Assembly (NCBI RefSeq): GCF_001636055.1
Contig: NZ_CP011789.1
Coordinates: 930,001-994,000 of the forward strand
Origin: Pseudomonas putida
GTDB lineage: Bacteria; Pseudomonadota; Gammaproteobacteria; Pseudomonadales; Pseudomonadaceae
Direction: 5' to 3'
Length of the DNA stretch: 64,000 nt
The translations under genes were made by a program, and so were the position numbers. Below are positions 18,998 to 25,461 of the stretch, piece after piece; within the stretch, counting starts at the first letter, position 1, and each line of letters starts with the position of its first letter. The notes beneath the pieces are model-generated. The model did no database searches and had not been told where the DNA came from. It saw nothing but the letters and a program-made list of their open reading frames with translations.

Positions 18998-19546
18998 TTG
19001 ACCTTCGAACATCTGCTGGAGTGCTGGCGACTGGAAGTCTCCAACAAAAAGAAGCCGGGGCGATTGGTCAGTTTGCTGAGTAACGTCCTGCGTCGGTCAC
19101 GCAGGGATAACAAGCTGCGCTTCCTGTTTTCCTACCGTCTGGCTCAGTACCTGGACGGCAAAGGGGGGCTGGCCCGCCGGTATGCCCGCGGCATGCAGCA
19201 GCGACTCAATCTGAAGTATGCGCTGGACATCGACATCGGCGCGCAGATTGCGCCTGGGTTGCGCATCGCCCATCTGCCGGGCGTTGTCATCACTCGGCAT
19301 GTACGGATCGGGCGCAATTTCTTCATTCGCCAGAACTGCACGATCGGTATCAAGACCTTGGGGCTGGAGCACTACGCGCTGGAGATCGGCGACAACGTCA
19401 GCCTGGGCGCCAACAGTTGCATCATCGCCGACCGCCTGCGCATCGGTGACAACGTGGTGATCGGTGCGATGTCACTGGTCACCCGCGACATTCCCGCCGA
19501 CACGACGTTCTACAACCCACGGCAGGCGACGCTGCTGCAGCGCTGA
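18998..19546 (+). CDS. Serine acetyltransferase-like hexapeptide-repeat acyltransferase
   Basis: 182 aa from TTG 18998, which follows AGGGGAAACCGGCA; earlier in-frame starts would overlap the upstream gene. The left-handed beta-helix pattern is clear from residue 80 on (IDIGAQIAPGLRIAHLPGVVITRHVRIGRNFFIRQNCTIG, then NVSLGANSCIIADRLRIGDNVVIGAMSLV). The closest family is CysE-type, but the genetic pairing with a GT25 enzyme points to O-acetylation of a surface sugar rather than cysteine synthesis (inference). Confidence 0.8.
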   Translation: MTFEHLLECWRLEVSNKKKPGRLVSLLSNVLRRSRRDNKLRFLFSYRLAQYLDGKGGLARRYARGMQQRLNLKYALDIDIGAQIAPGLRIAHLPGVVITRHVRIGRNFFIRQNCTIGIKTLGLEHYALEIGDNVSLGANSCIIADRLRIGDNVVIGAMSLVTRDIPADTTFYNPRQATLLQR

Positions 19547-19561
19547 CGGTTGCCGTGAGGT

Positions 19562-20782
19562 TCAGCCGACCGACGCGGCAGGCGAACGATTGCCGCGACT
19601 GCCCGACAAAAGCACCATGACTGCCGCCAGCAGCAACACACAAGCATAGGCATTGGTGGTAACGACCAGCCCGACATGCTGGGTGGCGATGCCGGCGGCA
19701 ACTGCCGGCAGGCTGAAGGCCAGGTAACTCAGCACATAGAACCCGGCCATCAGCCCGCCGCGTTCGTGAGCGTGGGCCAGCGGCACGACCGAGCGCAAGG
19801 CGCCGAGAAATCCGCCACCAAAGCCCAGGCCGGCGACTGCGGTACCGAGGAAGAACAGCCAGGCCAGGCCGCAGTCCACGCCGATCAGGGTCAGCAGCAG
19901 GCCGGTGACCAGTGCCAGGCTGCCGCGGCGCAGGATCACCTGGGCCTCGCTGTTGCGCAGGACGAAGATGCCCAGCGCGCCGCAACTGGTGAGGAGAAAG
20001 ACCAGGGTGCCGCCGACCAGCGGTGCCTGCAGCCCTGTGACCTGGCGCGCGAGCGTCGGCCCCAGCGACAGGTAGAAGCCTCCTAATGCCCAGAGACTCG
20101 CATTCAGCGGTGCGATCCGCCAGAAGGCCCGCCGGGCCTGCGGCGGAATCCGCACCCGTGGCCGCAGCGAGGCCCATGCACCGGGCTGACGGCTGATGCT
20201 TTCCGGCAGGCGCGCCAGCACCAACGCGAACAACGCAAAGATCCCCAACAGAACCAGGAACACCCGGTGCAGCGGTTCGCCGGAAAACTGCATCAACGCA
20301 CTACTGCCCAAGGCGCCAAGGGCCAGGCCCAGCATCGGTGTCACGCTGTTGAGCAGCGGCCCGCGCTCACGGTCGAAATCCAGCAACGCCGCACCCAGCA
20401 CACTGGTAGCAAGCCCTGTGGCGCAGCCCTGCAGCAAGCGGGCGACGATCAACGCCTCGACCGATTCTGCACGCAGGAATACCGCCATGGCCAACACCTC
20501 CAGTGCCAAGGCGGCTGCTATCACTGGGCGCCTGCCGATGTGATCGGACAGCGAGCCGCACACCAGCAACGTCAGCAGCAAGCCGCCCGCGTAGATGCTG
20601 AAGACCACACTCAGCAAGGCCGGCGAGAAGCCCCAGGTTTCGCGGTAGAGGGCGTAGAGGGGTGTCGGCGCGCTGGCCGCAGCCGAGAAGGCGATCAGTA
20701 TCGCCTCCAATAACCACAGGGAGGCAGCGCGAGACAGACCGTTGCGGCGTTCGCGCATGCTTTTGGGTAAGGTATCGCTCAT
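19562..20782 (-). CDS. Major facilitator superfamily transporter
   Basis: 406 aa with about 12 hydrophobic helices. The loop 2-3 signature reads GSLSDHIGRRPVIAAALALE, typical of drug/proton antiporters. Divergent from a TetR gene with two palindromes between them, so it is probably a repressor-controlled efflux pump. Substrate unknown. Confidence 0.88.
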   Translation of the reverse strand: MSDTLPKSMRERRNGLSRAASLWLLEAILIAFSAAASAPTPLYALYRETWGFSPALLSVVFSIYAGGLLLTLLVCGSLSDHIGRRPVIAAALALEVLAMAVFLRAESVEALIVARLLQGCATGLATSVLGAALLDFDRERGPLLNSVTPMLGLALGALGSSALMQFSGEPLHRVFLVLLGIFALFALVLARLPESISRQPGAWASLRPRVRIPPQARRAFWRIAPLNASLWALGGFYLSLGPTLARQVTGLQAPLVGGTLVFLLTSCGALGIFVLRNSEAQVILRRGSLALVTGLLLTLIGVDCGLAWLFFLGTAVAGLGFGGGFLGALRSVVPLAHAHERGGLMAGFYVLSYLAFSLPAVAAGIATQHVGLVVTTNAYACVLLLAAVMVLLSGSRGNRSPAASVG

Positions 20783-20792
20783 GGTTGCTCTC

Positions 20793-20857
20793 GCAAAGGC
20801 TAAGAGTTAGCTTTTGCAGACGATGAACCTGTTTCGAGATAAAAGCAAACTCTTTGC
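20793..20857. promoter_or_regulatory. Two TetR-type operators in the MFS/TetR intergenic region
   Basis: Site 1 (20793-20817) is GCAAAGGCTAA-GAG-TTAGCTTTTGC, an 11-bp inverted repeat with one mismatch. Site 2 (20845-20857) is GCAAA-CTC-TTTGC. Both share GCAAA/TTTGC arms and lie 11 and 13 bp from the respective start codons, as expected for an autoregulated repressor. Confidence 0.7.
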
Positions 20858-20869
20858 GTTAAGGTGCTT

Positions 20870-21430
20870 ATGGCGATCAATCAGGGCGTGCGTCCAGGCG
20901 GGCGTAGTGCGAGGGTCCAGGCCTCGGTCCACAATGCGGTCAATCAGCTGCTGGAGGAGCGCGAGCGTGGCGAACTGACCGTGCCGCTGATCGCTGCCCG
21001 CGCTGGAGTAACGCCTTCGACCATCTATCGACGCTGGGGCGACCTAAACGAACTGCTGGGTGACGTTGCGCTGCAGCGCATCCGCCCGGACAGCGGCCCG
21101 ACCGACACCGGCAGCCTGGCTGGAGATTTGCTCGCCTGGGGCATCCAGTACATGGAAGAGACGTCATCGGTACCCGGCCGCGCCGCGGTGCTCGACTTGC
21201 TGGCGGCTGGCGGCGGCTGCTCCGGACGCTGCCTGGAGATTGCCACGGCACAGTTTGGCGCGATTCTCGAACGCGCAGTGTCACGCGGTGAGCCGGTTCC
21301 GAGCAATGATCGCGTGGTCGATAGACTGATGGCCCCGCTGGTGTACCGGATTCTGTTTTCCGGTGAGCCGCTGGAAGCGGCGTATGTGGAGGCTCTGGTG
21401 GAGGTGACGCTGGAGGGGATTGGCGGCTGA
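20870..21430 (+). CDS. TetR-family transcriptional repressor
   Basis: 186 aa from ATG 20870 (a GTG lies 6 bases earlier). The helix-turn-helix region reads LIAARAGVTPSTIYRRWGDLNELLGDVA, with the YRRWG block typical of TetR_N. The C-terminal ligand domain matches the TetR_C group found with MFS pumps. It likely represses the divergent transporter gene and itself. Confidence 0.9.
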   Translation: MAINQGVRPGGRSARVQASVHNAVNQLLEERERGELTVPLIAARAGVTPSTIYRRWGDLNELLGDVALQRIRPDSGPTDTGSLAGDLLAWGIQYMEETSSVPGRAAVLDLLAAGGGCSGRCLEIATAQFGAILERAVSRGEPVPSNDRVVDRLMAPLVYRILFSGEPLEAAYVEALVEVTLEGIGG

Positions 21431-21465
21431 GGGTTTAATCGCCGGACATGGCCGCCAGATGCAAA

Positions 21466-21522
21466 AAAGCCGCGCTGATGCGCGGCTTTGTCGTATCTGG
21501 TGGGCCCACACGGACTCGAACC
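21466..21522. repeat. 57-bp direct repeat, left copy (terminator plus degenerate tRNA 3' end)
   Basis: Identical to 22435-22491. The first part is a terminator hairpin (AAAGCCGCG-CTGATG-CGCGGCTTT, 21466-21489) that ends the tetR transcript. From 21498 it is the 3' end of the tRNA-Ile2 gene, perfect for 25 bases and then diverging. It marks the left edge of the accessory region. Confidence 0.85.
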
Positions 21523-21703
21523 CTGGGTCAAAGGCCATGAGGTGCTTAGCAACGCGTCAAGCCCAGAAACTGGGCTTGGCTTAGCGCAGGTACAGTTAGC
21601 TGAAAGCAGCGTAGTAACTGGTGTTGAGCGTATTTAAGCGAAGGTGCGTGAAGATACAGCTTGGCCACCCGTCTTGAGCTGACGTGTACGTTGAGGATCA
21701 TGC

Positions 21704-21964
21704 TTAAACGCCCCCTGACCGTTGCTCTTTGAGGATGTCTTCAACTCTGCGCTGGTGTCCGGCTTTGACCAGCTTCAGGTCGTAGCCGGCCGCTTCCAGC
21801 AACCGAACCAGCACTGAAACACTCATATCGCCCTTGGCCAGTGTTTCCATGCGCGCCACAGTCGTGCGCGAGACGCCGGCACGGCTGGCCAGCGCTTCCT
21901 GACTCAGCTTCGCGTCGCCACGCGCCTGTTTCAGCATCTCGGAAACATCGTAGAGAGTAGTCAT
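21704..21964 (-). CDS. XRE-family helix-turn-helix regulator (HipB/antitoxin-like), orphan
   Basis: 86 aa from ATG 21964 (MTTLYDVSEML). The helix-turn-helix reads SQEALASRAGVSRTTVARMETLAKGDMSVSVLVRLLEAAGYDLKL, a pattern shared with HipB- and HigA-type antitoxins. No toxin gene is seen on either side: about 200 bp downstream the degenerate tRNA fragment interrupts the segment. It may be the survivor of a truncated toxin-antitoxin or phage repressor module. Three matching palindromes upstream suggest strong autoregulation. Confidence 0.8.
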   Translation of the reverse strand: MTTLYDVSEMLKQARGDAKLSQEALASRAGVSRTTVARMETLAKGDMSVSVLVRLLEAAGYDLKLVKAGHQRRVEDILKEQRSGGV

Positions 21965-22004
21965 TTGTATCTCTTGGGCATCAAAAATAGGTGTAATGCC
22001 AAAA

Positions 22005-22033
22005 AATGTAGCCCCTGAGCTACATTCTAACAA
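22005..22033 (-). promoter_or_regulatory. Predicted promoter of the XRE gene
   Basis: On the minus strand TTGTTA (-35, 22028-22033) and TACATT (-10, 22005-22010) are separated by exactly 17 bases. The first operator palindrome covers the spacer and -10, consistent with repression by promoter occlusion. Confidence 0.6.
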
Positions 22034-22111
22034 GTATCGCCAGTGCTGTTTTTGTGGCTCATAGGCTACATAGTGCGTGTGAAGCTAGGATTTTGTAGCC
22101 CGGAGGCTGCA
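22007..22111. promoter_or_regulatory. Three TGTRGC-N6-GCTRCA operators
   Basis: Palindromes lie at 22007-22024, 22053-22070 and 22094-22111. All have 6-bp arms (TGTAGC or TGTGGC with GCTACA or GCTGCA) and a 6-bp spacer; starts are 46 and 41 bp apart. They sit directly upstream of the XRE gene. The rest of 22112-22434 shows no convincing gene. Confidence 0.75.
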
Positions 22112-22434
22112 AAGCTCCAAATTTTAGTCAGCATCTGCATCGGTTTCCGGCTGGAAGTGCTGTTAGCTTCGCGCGCTAAGGCCCTGGTACTTGGGTCATA
22201 GTCAGCACGCTGGGCCAAAGGCTTTCCTGGCGGCGCGTTCGATGGTGAGGGCCATCACGTGGCGCAGCCCTTGTTTCACTTTGCGCCATACCTCTTAGGG
22301 CCTCATTATTAGGCTTGGCGGTATCCAGGAAACCAGGGGGCGATTCAGGCCTCTGACATTTCGGAGTCTTCATCGAATTAGAAGGTTATCAACGCGATAG
22401 GACGGTATCTGAGGTGGTGCCGCCAAAAAACACG

Positions 22435-22512
22435 AAAGCCGCGCTGATGCGCGGCTTTGTCGTATCTGGTGGGCCCACACGGACTCGAACCGTGGACCAA
22501 AGGATTATGAGT
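22435..22512. repeat. attL: second 57-bp repeat copy plus 46-bp tRNA-Ile2 3' end
   Basis: 22435-22491 repeats 21466-21522. 22467-22512 is identical to 35951-35996, the 3' 46 bases of the tRNA gene, and ends abruptly in the anticodon loop. This is the left attachment site of the main island; the core matches the common tRNA 3' end/anticodon-loop target of tyrosine integrases. Confidence 0.92.
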
Positions 22513-22532
22513 GACGATTCGAGGGTTTTCGG

Positions 22533-22615
22533 TACGTTTCATGAGTATCCATAAACTGCCATAAAATCCAGCTATATCAGTAGGTTGTTGGGTTTGTTTG
22601 TTTTTCTACGTTTCA
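22533..22615. repeat. TACGTTTCA direct repeats (possible integrase arm sites)
   Basis: TACGTTTCA occurs at 22533-22541 and 22607-22615 between attL and the integrase gene. Position and spacing fit arm-type binding sites, but this is only an inference. Confidence 0.35.
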
Positions 22616-22641
22616 CTAGATACCCTGAGTTCGCACTCGAA

Positions 22642-22663
22642 ACGGGGAACGAACGGGGAAAAT
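22642..22663. repeat. 22-bp end repeat, left copy
   Basis: The 22-bp sequence beginning ACGGGGAACGAA contains CGGGGAA twice, spaced 11 bp. It is repeated perfectly at 35873-35894, near the other end of the island. This copy overlaps the ribosome binding region of the integrase gene (ATG at 22665). Confidence 0.8.
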
Positions 22664-22664
22664 C

Positions 22665-24086
22665 ATGGCGAAGCGCACGCGGCTGACCGACCTGGAAGCA
22701 CACGCGGTCAAGACCCGAAGGTCTGAGCCGGTTGGGTCCCGTGGAAAGGGCACGCTGCTGCTTGAGCGAAAGGCGTCTGGAGTCGTGATGGCCTACTACC
22801 GCGAGCGCACTCCCACCACTGACCAGCGTCTCCCCCTGGGTGCCCTGGCTAAGCGCCCTAGACCGGAGGCGGATGAGTTTTCCCTTAGCGACTTACGGCA
22901 CCGGGCCATGAGCTTGTCGATTGAAGTCGAGGCCGCTGGCGGTATTGCGGGCTACCTGGCCCAGGCGGAGCGCCAGAAAGCCGCCCAGGCCGAAGCGGAC
23001 CAGCGTGCGCAGCGTGCGGCCGAGGTTGCTGCTCGACGCGGCTCCTTTGCCGACCTGATGGACAGCTACACCGCCAGCATGATCGAGGCTGGCCGAGTGA
23101 GCGCAAAGGAGATTGGCCGTATGTTCCAGCTCCATGTGAAGGGTTACCACCCTGACCTTGTGACCAGGCCAGCGGCGGAGATTCAGCCAGAAGACATACA
23201 GTTGATTCTTGCTGGTGTGCTGGGGCGCAAGCCAAAGGGACGCGGGATCGGCAACAAGGCGCCAGGCAGCTCATTCAATGGGATGCGGACCACCTGCGAT
23301 AAGCTTCGGCGATACTTGCGAGCTGCGTTCAGCTACGCGGCCAAGGCCCACCTGGCGCCCGAGCGGCTGGCGCAGGACGGCAAGGTGTTTGCCATCAGCA
23401 GCAACCCGGTGCGCGACATTCCCGTCACCCAAGGCACCGGTGGTGGCCACACCGAGTCGCTAACGCCTGATGAGCTTGGCGAGCTTCTGCGCTACTTGGA
23501 CACGCTCCCGATTCGGTACTCGGCCATTGCAAAGGCGTTGATCTACTTTGGTGGCCAGCGGCTCACCCAGTTCTGCGCGGTGCCCTGGGAGGCTGTAACC
23601 GACAGCACCATAAGCCTGATCGATGCCAAGGGGCGCAAGGCCCAGGCATGGGACCACCTGCTACCGATCACTGATCGAATCAGGGAAGTCATTCAGCCGC
23701 TGCTGGACGACCGGGTCGGCCCTGGCCCTTTCTCACTGACACCTGGCAGCACCGCCAGCCCCGACACCTTCAGCGGAGTGTTCGTAGAGGCAGGCCGCAT
23801 GTTGTCGGTATCGGGCAAGACCCAGCTATTCAGTTGGAAGAACGTGCGCGTCACGGCTGAGACGCTGCTGGCGCATCAGGGTGTATCCGCAGAGGTGCGG
23901 GCCTGGCTGCTCTCTCACGGGCGTAGCGGTGTGCAGGCCAAGCACTACGACCGGTACAGCTACCTACCCGAGAAACGTGCTGCGCTGGAGCAATGGGGCC
24001 GCTACCTGGACAAGCTAGCAAGCGGCGAAGGCGAAGCAGACAACGTCGTGCTGCTGTCGCGACGAAAAAAGAAATCCGTTGACTGA
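22665..24086 (+). CDS. int: Tyrosine-type site-specific integrase of the island
   Basis: 473 aa. The N-terminal part is an arm-binding/DUF4102-like region followed by a coiled segment (about residues 95-125). The C-terminal catalytic domain shows Arg299 (GGQRLTQ), Arg395 (KNVRVTAETLL), His418 (LSHG) and the nucleophile Tyr428 (KHYDRY). The first residue of the usual HxxR box is Lys392 rather than His. It lies 152 bp inside attL and reads away from it; it most likely integrates the element at the tRNA-Ile2 gene. Its start region overlaps the 22-bp end repeat, hinting at self-control. Confidence 0.92.
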   Translation: MAKRTRLTDLEAHAVKTRRSEPVGSRGKGTLLLERKASGVVMAYYRERTPTTDQRLPLGALAKRPRPEADEFSLSDLRHRAMSLSIEVEAAGGIAGYLAQAERQKAAQAEADQRAQRAAEVAARRGSFADLMDSYTASMIEAGRVSAKEIGRMFQLHVKGYHPDLVTRPAAEIQPEDIQLILAGVLGRKPKGRGIGNKAPGSSFNGMRTTCDKLRRYLRAAFSYAAKAHLAPERLAQDGKVFAISSNPVRDIPVTQGTGGGHTESLTPDELGELLRYLDTLPIRYSAIAKALIYFGGQRLTQFCAVPWEAVTDSTISLIDAKGRKAQAWDHLLPITDRIREVIQPLLDDRVGPGPFSLTPGSTASPDTFSGVFVEAGRMLSVSGKTQLFSWKNVRVTAETLLAHQGVSAEVRAWLLSHGRSGVQAKHYDRYSYLPEKRAALEQWGRYLDKLASGEGEADNVVLLSRRKKKSVD

Positions 24087-24106
24087 GCCGCCCGCTCACC
24101 CCGCAC

Positions 24107-24260
24107 CCCAGATGGGCTGTTTCATCCGCGACAAAGCGACAACCCGCGTATCTCGTGGCCTGTAGAGTTTTTTGATCCGTGACATGGGATAGGCTTGTCG
24201 CGGGAAAAAATTGCTGGAGGCCGCGAATTCCCTTGTGTGTCACGCTGTCGCGGATAGTTG
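24107..24260. repeat. Iteron block A (TGTCGCGGAT repeats)
   Basis: Exact TGTCGCGGAT copies lie at 24124-24133 (minus) and 24246-24255 (plus), with one-mismatch copies at 24175-24184 (minus) and 24196-24205 (plus). About 100 bp of this block is homologous, in inverted orientation, to 28674-28786. This fits a replication-origin repeat region. Confidence 0.65.
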
Positions 24261-24319
24261 CGTTAGTTGGAGAGCCGGCCAGACCGTCTAACAATCCCAC
24301 ATCTATAAGGGCTGCGGCT

Positions 24320-24598
24320 TTATTCGCTTCCAAAACTCTCGTTAAAACACTTGTTAATCATGTGCGAAATAGCTGATTTGTTCATTTGAACAGTTTTCCT
24401 GTTTTTTACACTTAAAGTGGAAGAGTTCACGAACTGTGATGTTTGAAGCCCCATGTCTTGCCAGGTCGTGGCGACGAAACATGCGAAGACTGACGCGTCA
24501 GCTTTTTTAGCCGCTAAAAACTGACGCGTCAGATCAGTGAATGGTTGGTCGGTATGCTTTTTGAGCGCGGGCCGAATGAGGGCCTCATTGGGGCCCAT
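24320..24598 (-). CDS. Doubtful hypothetical protein
   Basis: A 92-codon frame starting MGPNEALIRPALKK in AT-rich DNA. I recognise no family and see only a weak ribosome binding site. It runs through the nested palindromes at 24490-24532, which argues for a regulatory rather than a coding role for at least that part. Confidence 0.2.
   Translation of the reverse strand: MGPNEALIRPALKKHTDQPFTDLTRQFLAAKKADASVFACFVATTWQDMGLQTSQFVNSSTLSVKNRKTVQMNKSAISHMINKCFNESFGSE
24490..24532. repeat. Nested palindromes CTGACGCGTCAG
   Basis: The 12-bp palindrome CTGACGCGTCAG occurs at 24490-24501 and 24521-24532. Between them CTTTTTTAGC and CGCTAAAAA pair, so the whole 43 bp is also one large inverted repeat. 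It could be a regulator or partition/replication binding site, or a bidirectional terminator. Confidence 0.6.
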
Positions 24599-24599
24599 G

Positions 24600-24930
24600 T
24601 AGTCCGCGTTTTACGGGGCTTTGAGCTTATCTGACGAACGGTCGTGGAGGTCGGTGGTCATGATTTTTCGCTTCGCTATGACTATACATGAGTACGCTGG
24701 AGCCCCCTTGAAAACCCTAGAACCCCCATAATACATTTCGACCTCGCTAGTTATGCGTGCTTGGGAGCATGTACATAGCCAGAAGAGCTGCGGAATTTCC
24801 TTCCACGGGTGTTGCGCCATCACAAAAGTAGCCGTTACTATGCGGCCACGCCTGCAACATCCTGCGGTCCTATGAAAGTTATGATCTGGATACCAGGATG
24901 GTGATCGCTAGTTAGCAGAAAAAAGAAAAG
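24600..24930. other. AT-rich intergenic stretch, nothing recognised
   Basis: I see no convincing gene between the palindromes at 24490 and the hairpins at 24930. Short frames here have no family pattern and no good ribosome binding site. The lower GC than the flanks is typical of the left arm of satellites and phages. Confidence 0.5.
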
Positions 24931-24985
24931 CCCCAGCGCTACCAACGCTGAGGCTTGATCGGGAAAGACGCTACCAACGTCTTCT
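24930..24985 (-). terminator. Twin stem-loops with a shared loop; the second is a terminator (minus strand)
   Basis: Read on the minus strand, AAGACG-TTGGTAG-CGTCTT (24965-24983) is followed by AAGCCTCAGCG-TTGGTAG-CGCTGGGGCTT and TTCTTTTTT (to about 24922). Both loops are TTGGTAG. A 16-codon frame (24939-24989, ATG CAG AAG ... TGG TAG) spans the first hairpin and ends inside the second, as in a leader-peptide attenuator. Confidence 0.6.
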
Positions 24986-25045
24986 GCATACCAGCCAGGC
25001 CAGCACACAAACCCCGAGGGGAGAAGCACTTGAGACGGCTTCAGA

Positions 25046-25080
25046 GCTTACGTTTTTACGTTTTACCGTAAAAGGTAAAG
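25046..25080. promoter_or_regulatory. TTACGTTTT repeats and TTTTACCGTAAAA palindrome upstream of alpA
   Basis: TTACG-TTTT occurs twice in tandem at 25048-25064, then TTTTAC-C-GTAAAA at 25061-25073. It lies about 165 bp before alpA in the intergenic control region and is a candidate operator for an element-encoded regulator. Confidence 0.4.
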
Positions 25081-25238
25081 CTCGGGCGGACTGTAGTACC
25101 TACGGGAATAATGCGCAACACTGGCGTCCTATACAGTTGCGATGTTTCCGATGACTTACCATCCAGCGACCTGTTCGCAGGCGCTGGTAGCTCTACAGAA
25201 CGATCCCCTCGGTTTTTCCTCGCAAGGAGAAATCGAAC

Positions 25239-25457
25239 ATGGCCCAAACCGCCATCAGTAACACCAATGTAACCAGCCTGCCGATCCCAGGCGCTCGTGC
25301 TACCGCCGCTCAGCTCTGCGCCAAGTATCAAGTCAGCCGCTCCACCTGGTGGCGCTGGTCCAAGACCCCTGGTTTCCCTGAGCCTATCCGCTTCGGTCGC
25401 TCCGTCCGCTGGGAACCTGAGTCTGTCGAAAGCTTCCTGCGCAGCCAGGAGGCGTAA
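25239..25457 (+). CDS. alpA: AlpA-family DNA-binding regulator
   Basis: 72 aa. The winged-helix pattern is LCAKYQVSRSTWWRWSKTPGFPEPIRFGRSVRWEPESVESFL, typical of AlpA/Vis/prophage CP4-57 regulators, which control integrase or replication genes of P4-like satellites and PICIs. A strong ribosome binding site (AAGGAGAAATCGAAC) precedes the ATG. It leads the rightward replication module. Confidence 0.92.
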   Translation: MAQTAISNTNVTSLPIPGARATAAQLCAKYQVSRSTWWRWSKTPGFPEPIRFGRSVRWEPESVESFLRSQEA

Positions 25458-25461
25458 CACC

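Noticed and set aside
21498..21541. A second tRNA gene at the left edge
   Set aside because: Only the 3' end is present and it diverges before the anticodon arm; there is no 5' half, so it is an attachment-site relic.
22176..22373. Minus-strand frame of 65 codons upstream of the XRE gene as its toxin
   Set aside because: Composition (Pro, Arg, Ser rich) and lack of a ribosome binding site do not support a protein; no toxin family resemblance.
22467..22512. A third tRNA copy
   Set aside because: The 46-bp match stops at the anticodon loop; the following bases do not complete a tRNA. It is attL.
24611..25029. Short minus-strand frames in the AT-rich gap
   Set aside because: They have weak starts and one runs through the terminator hairpins, translating the T run into LFFFLL; not convincing genes.
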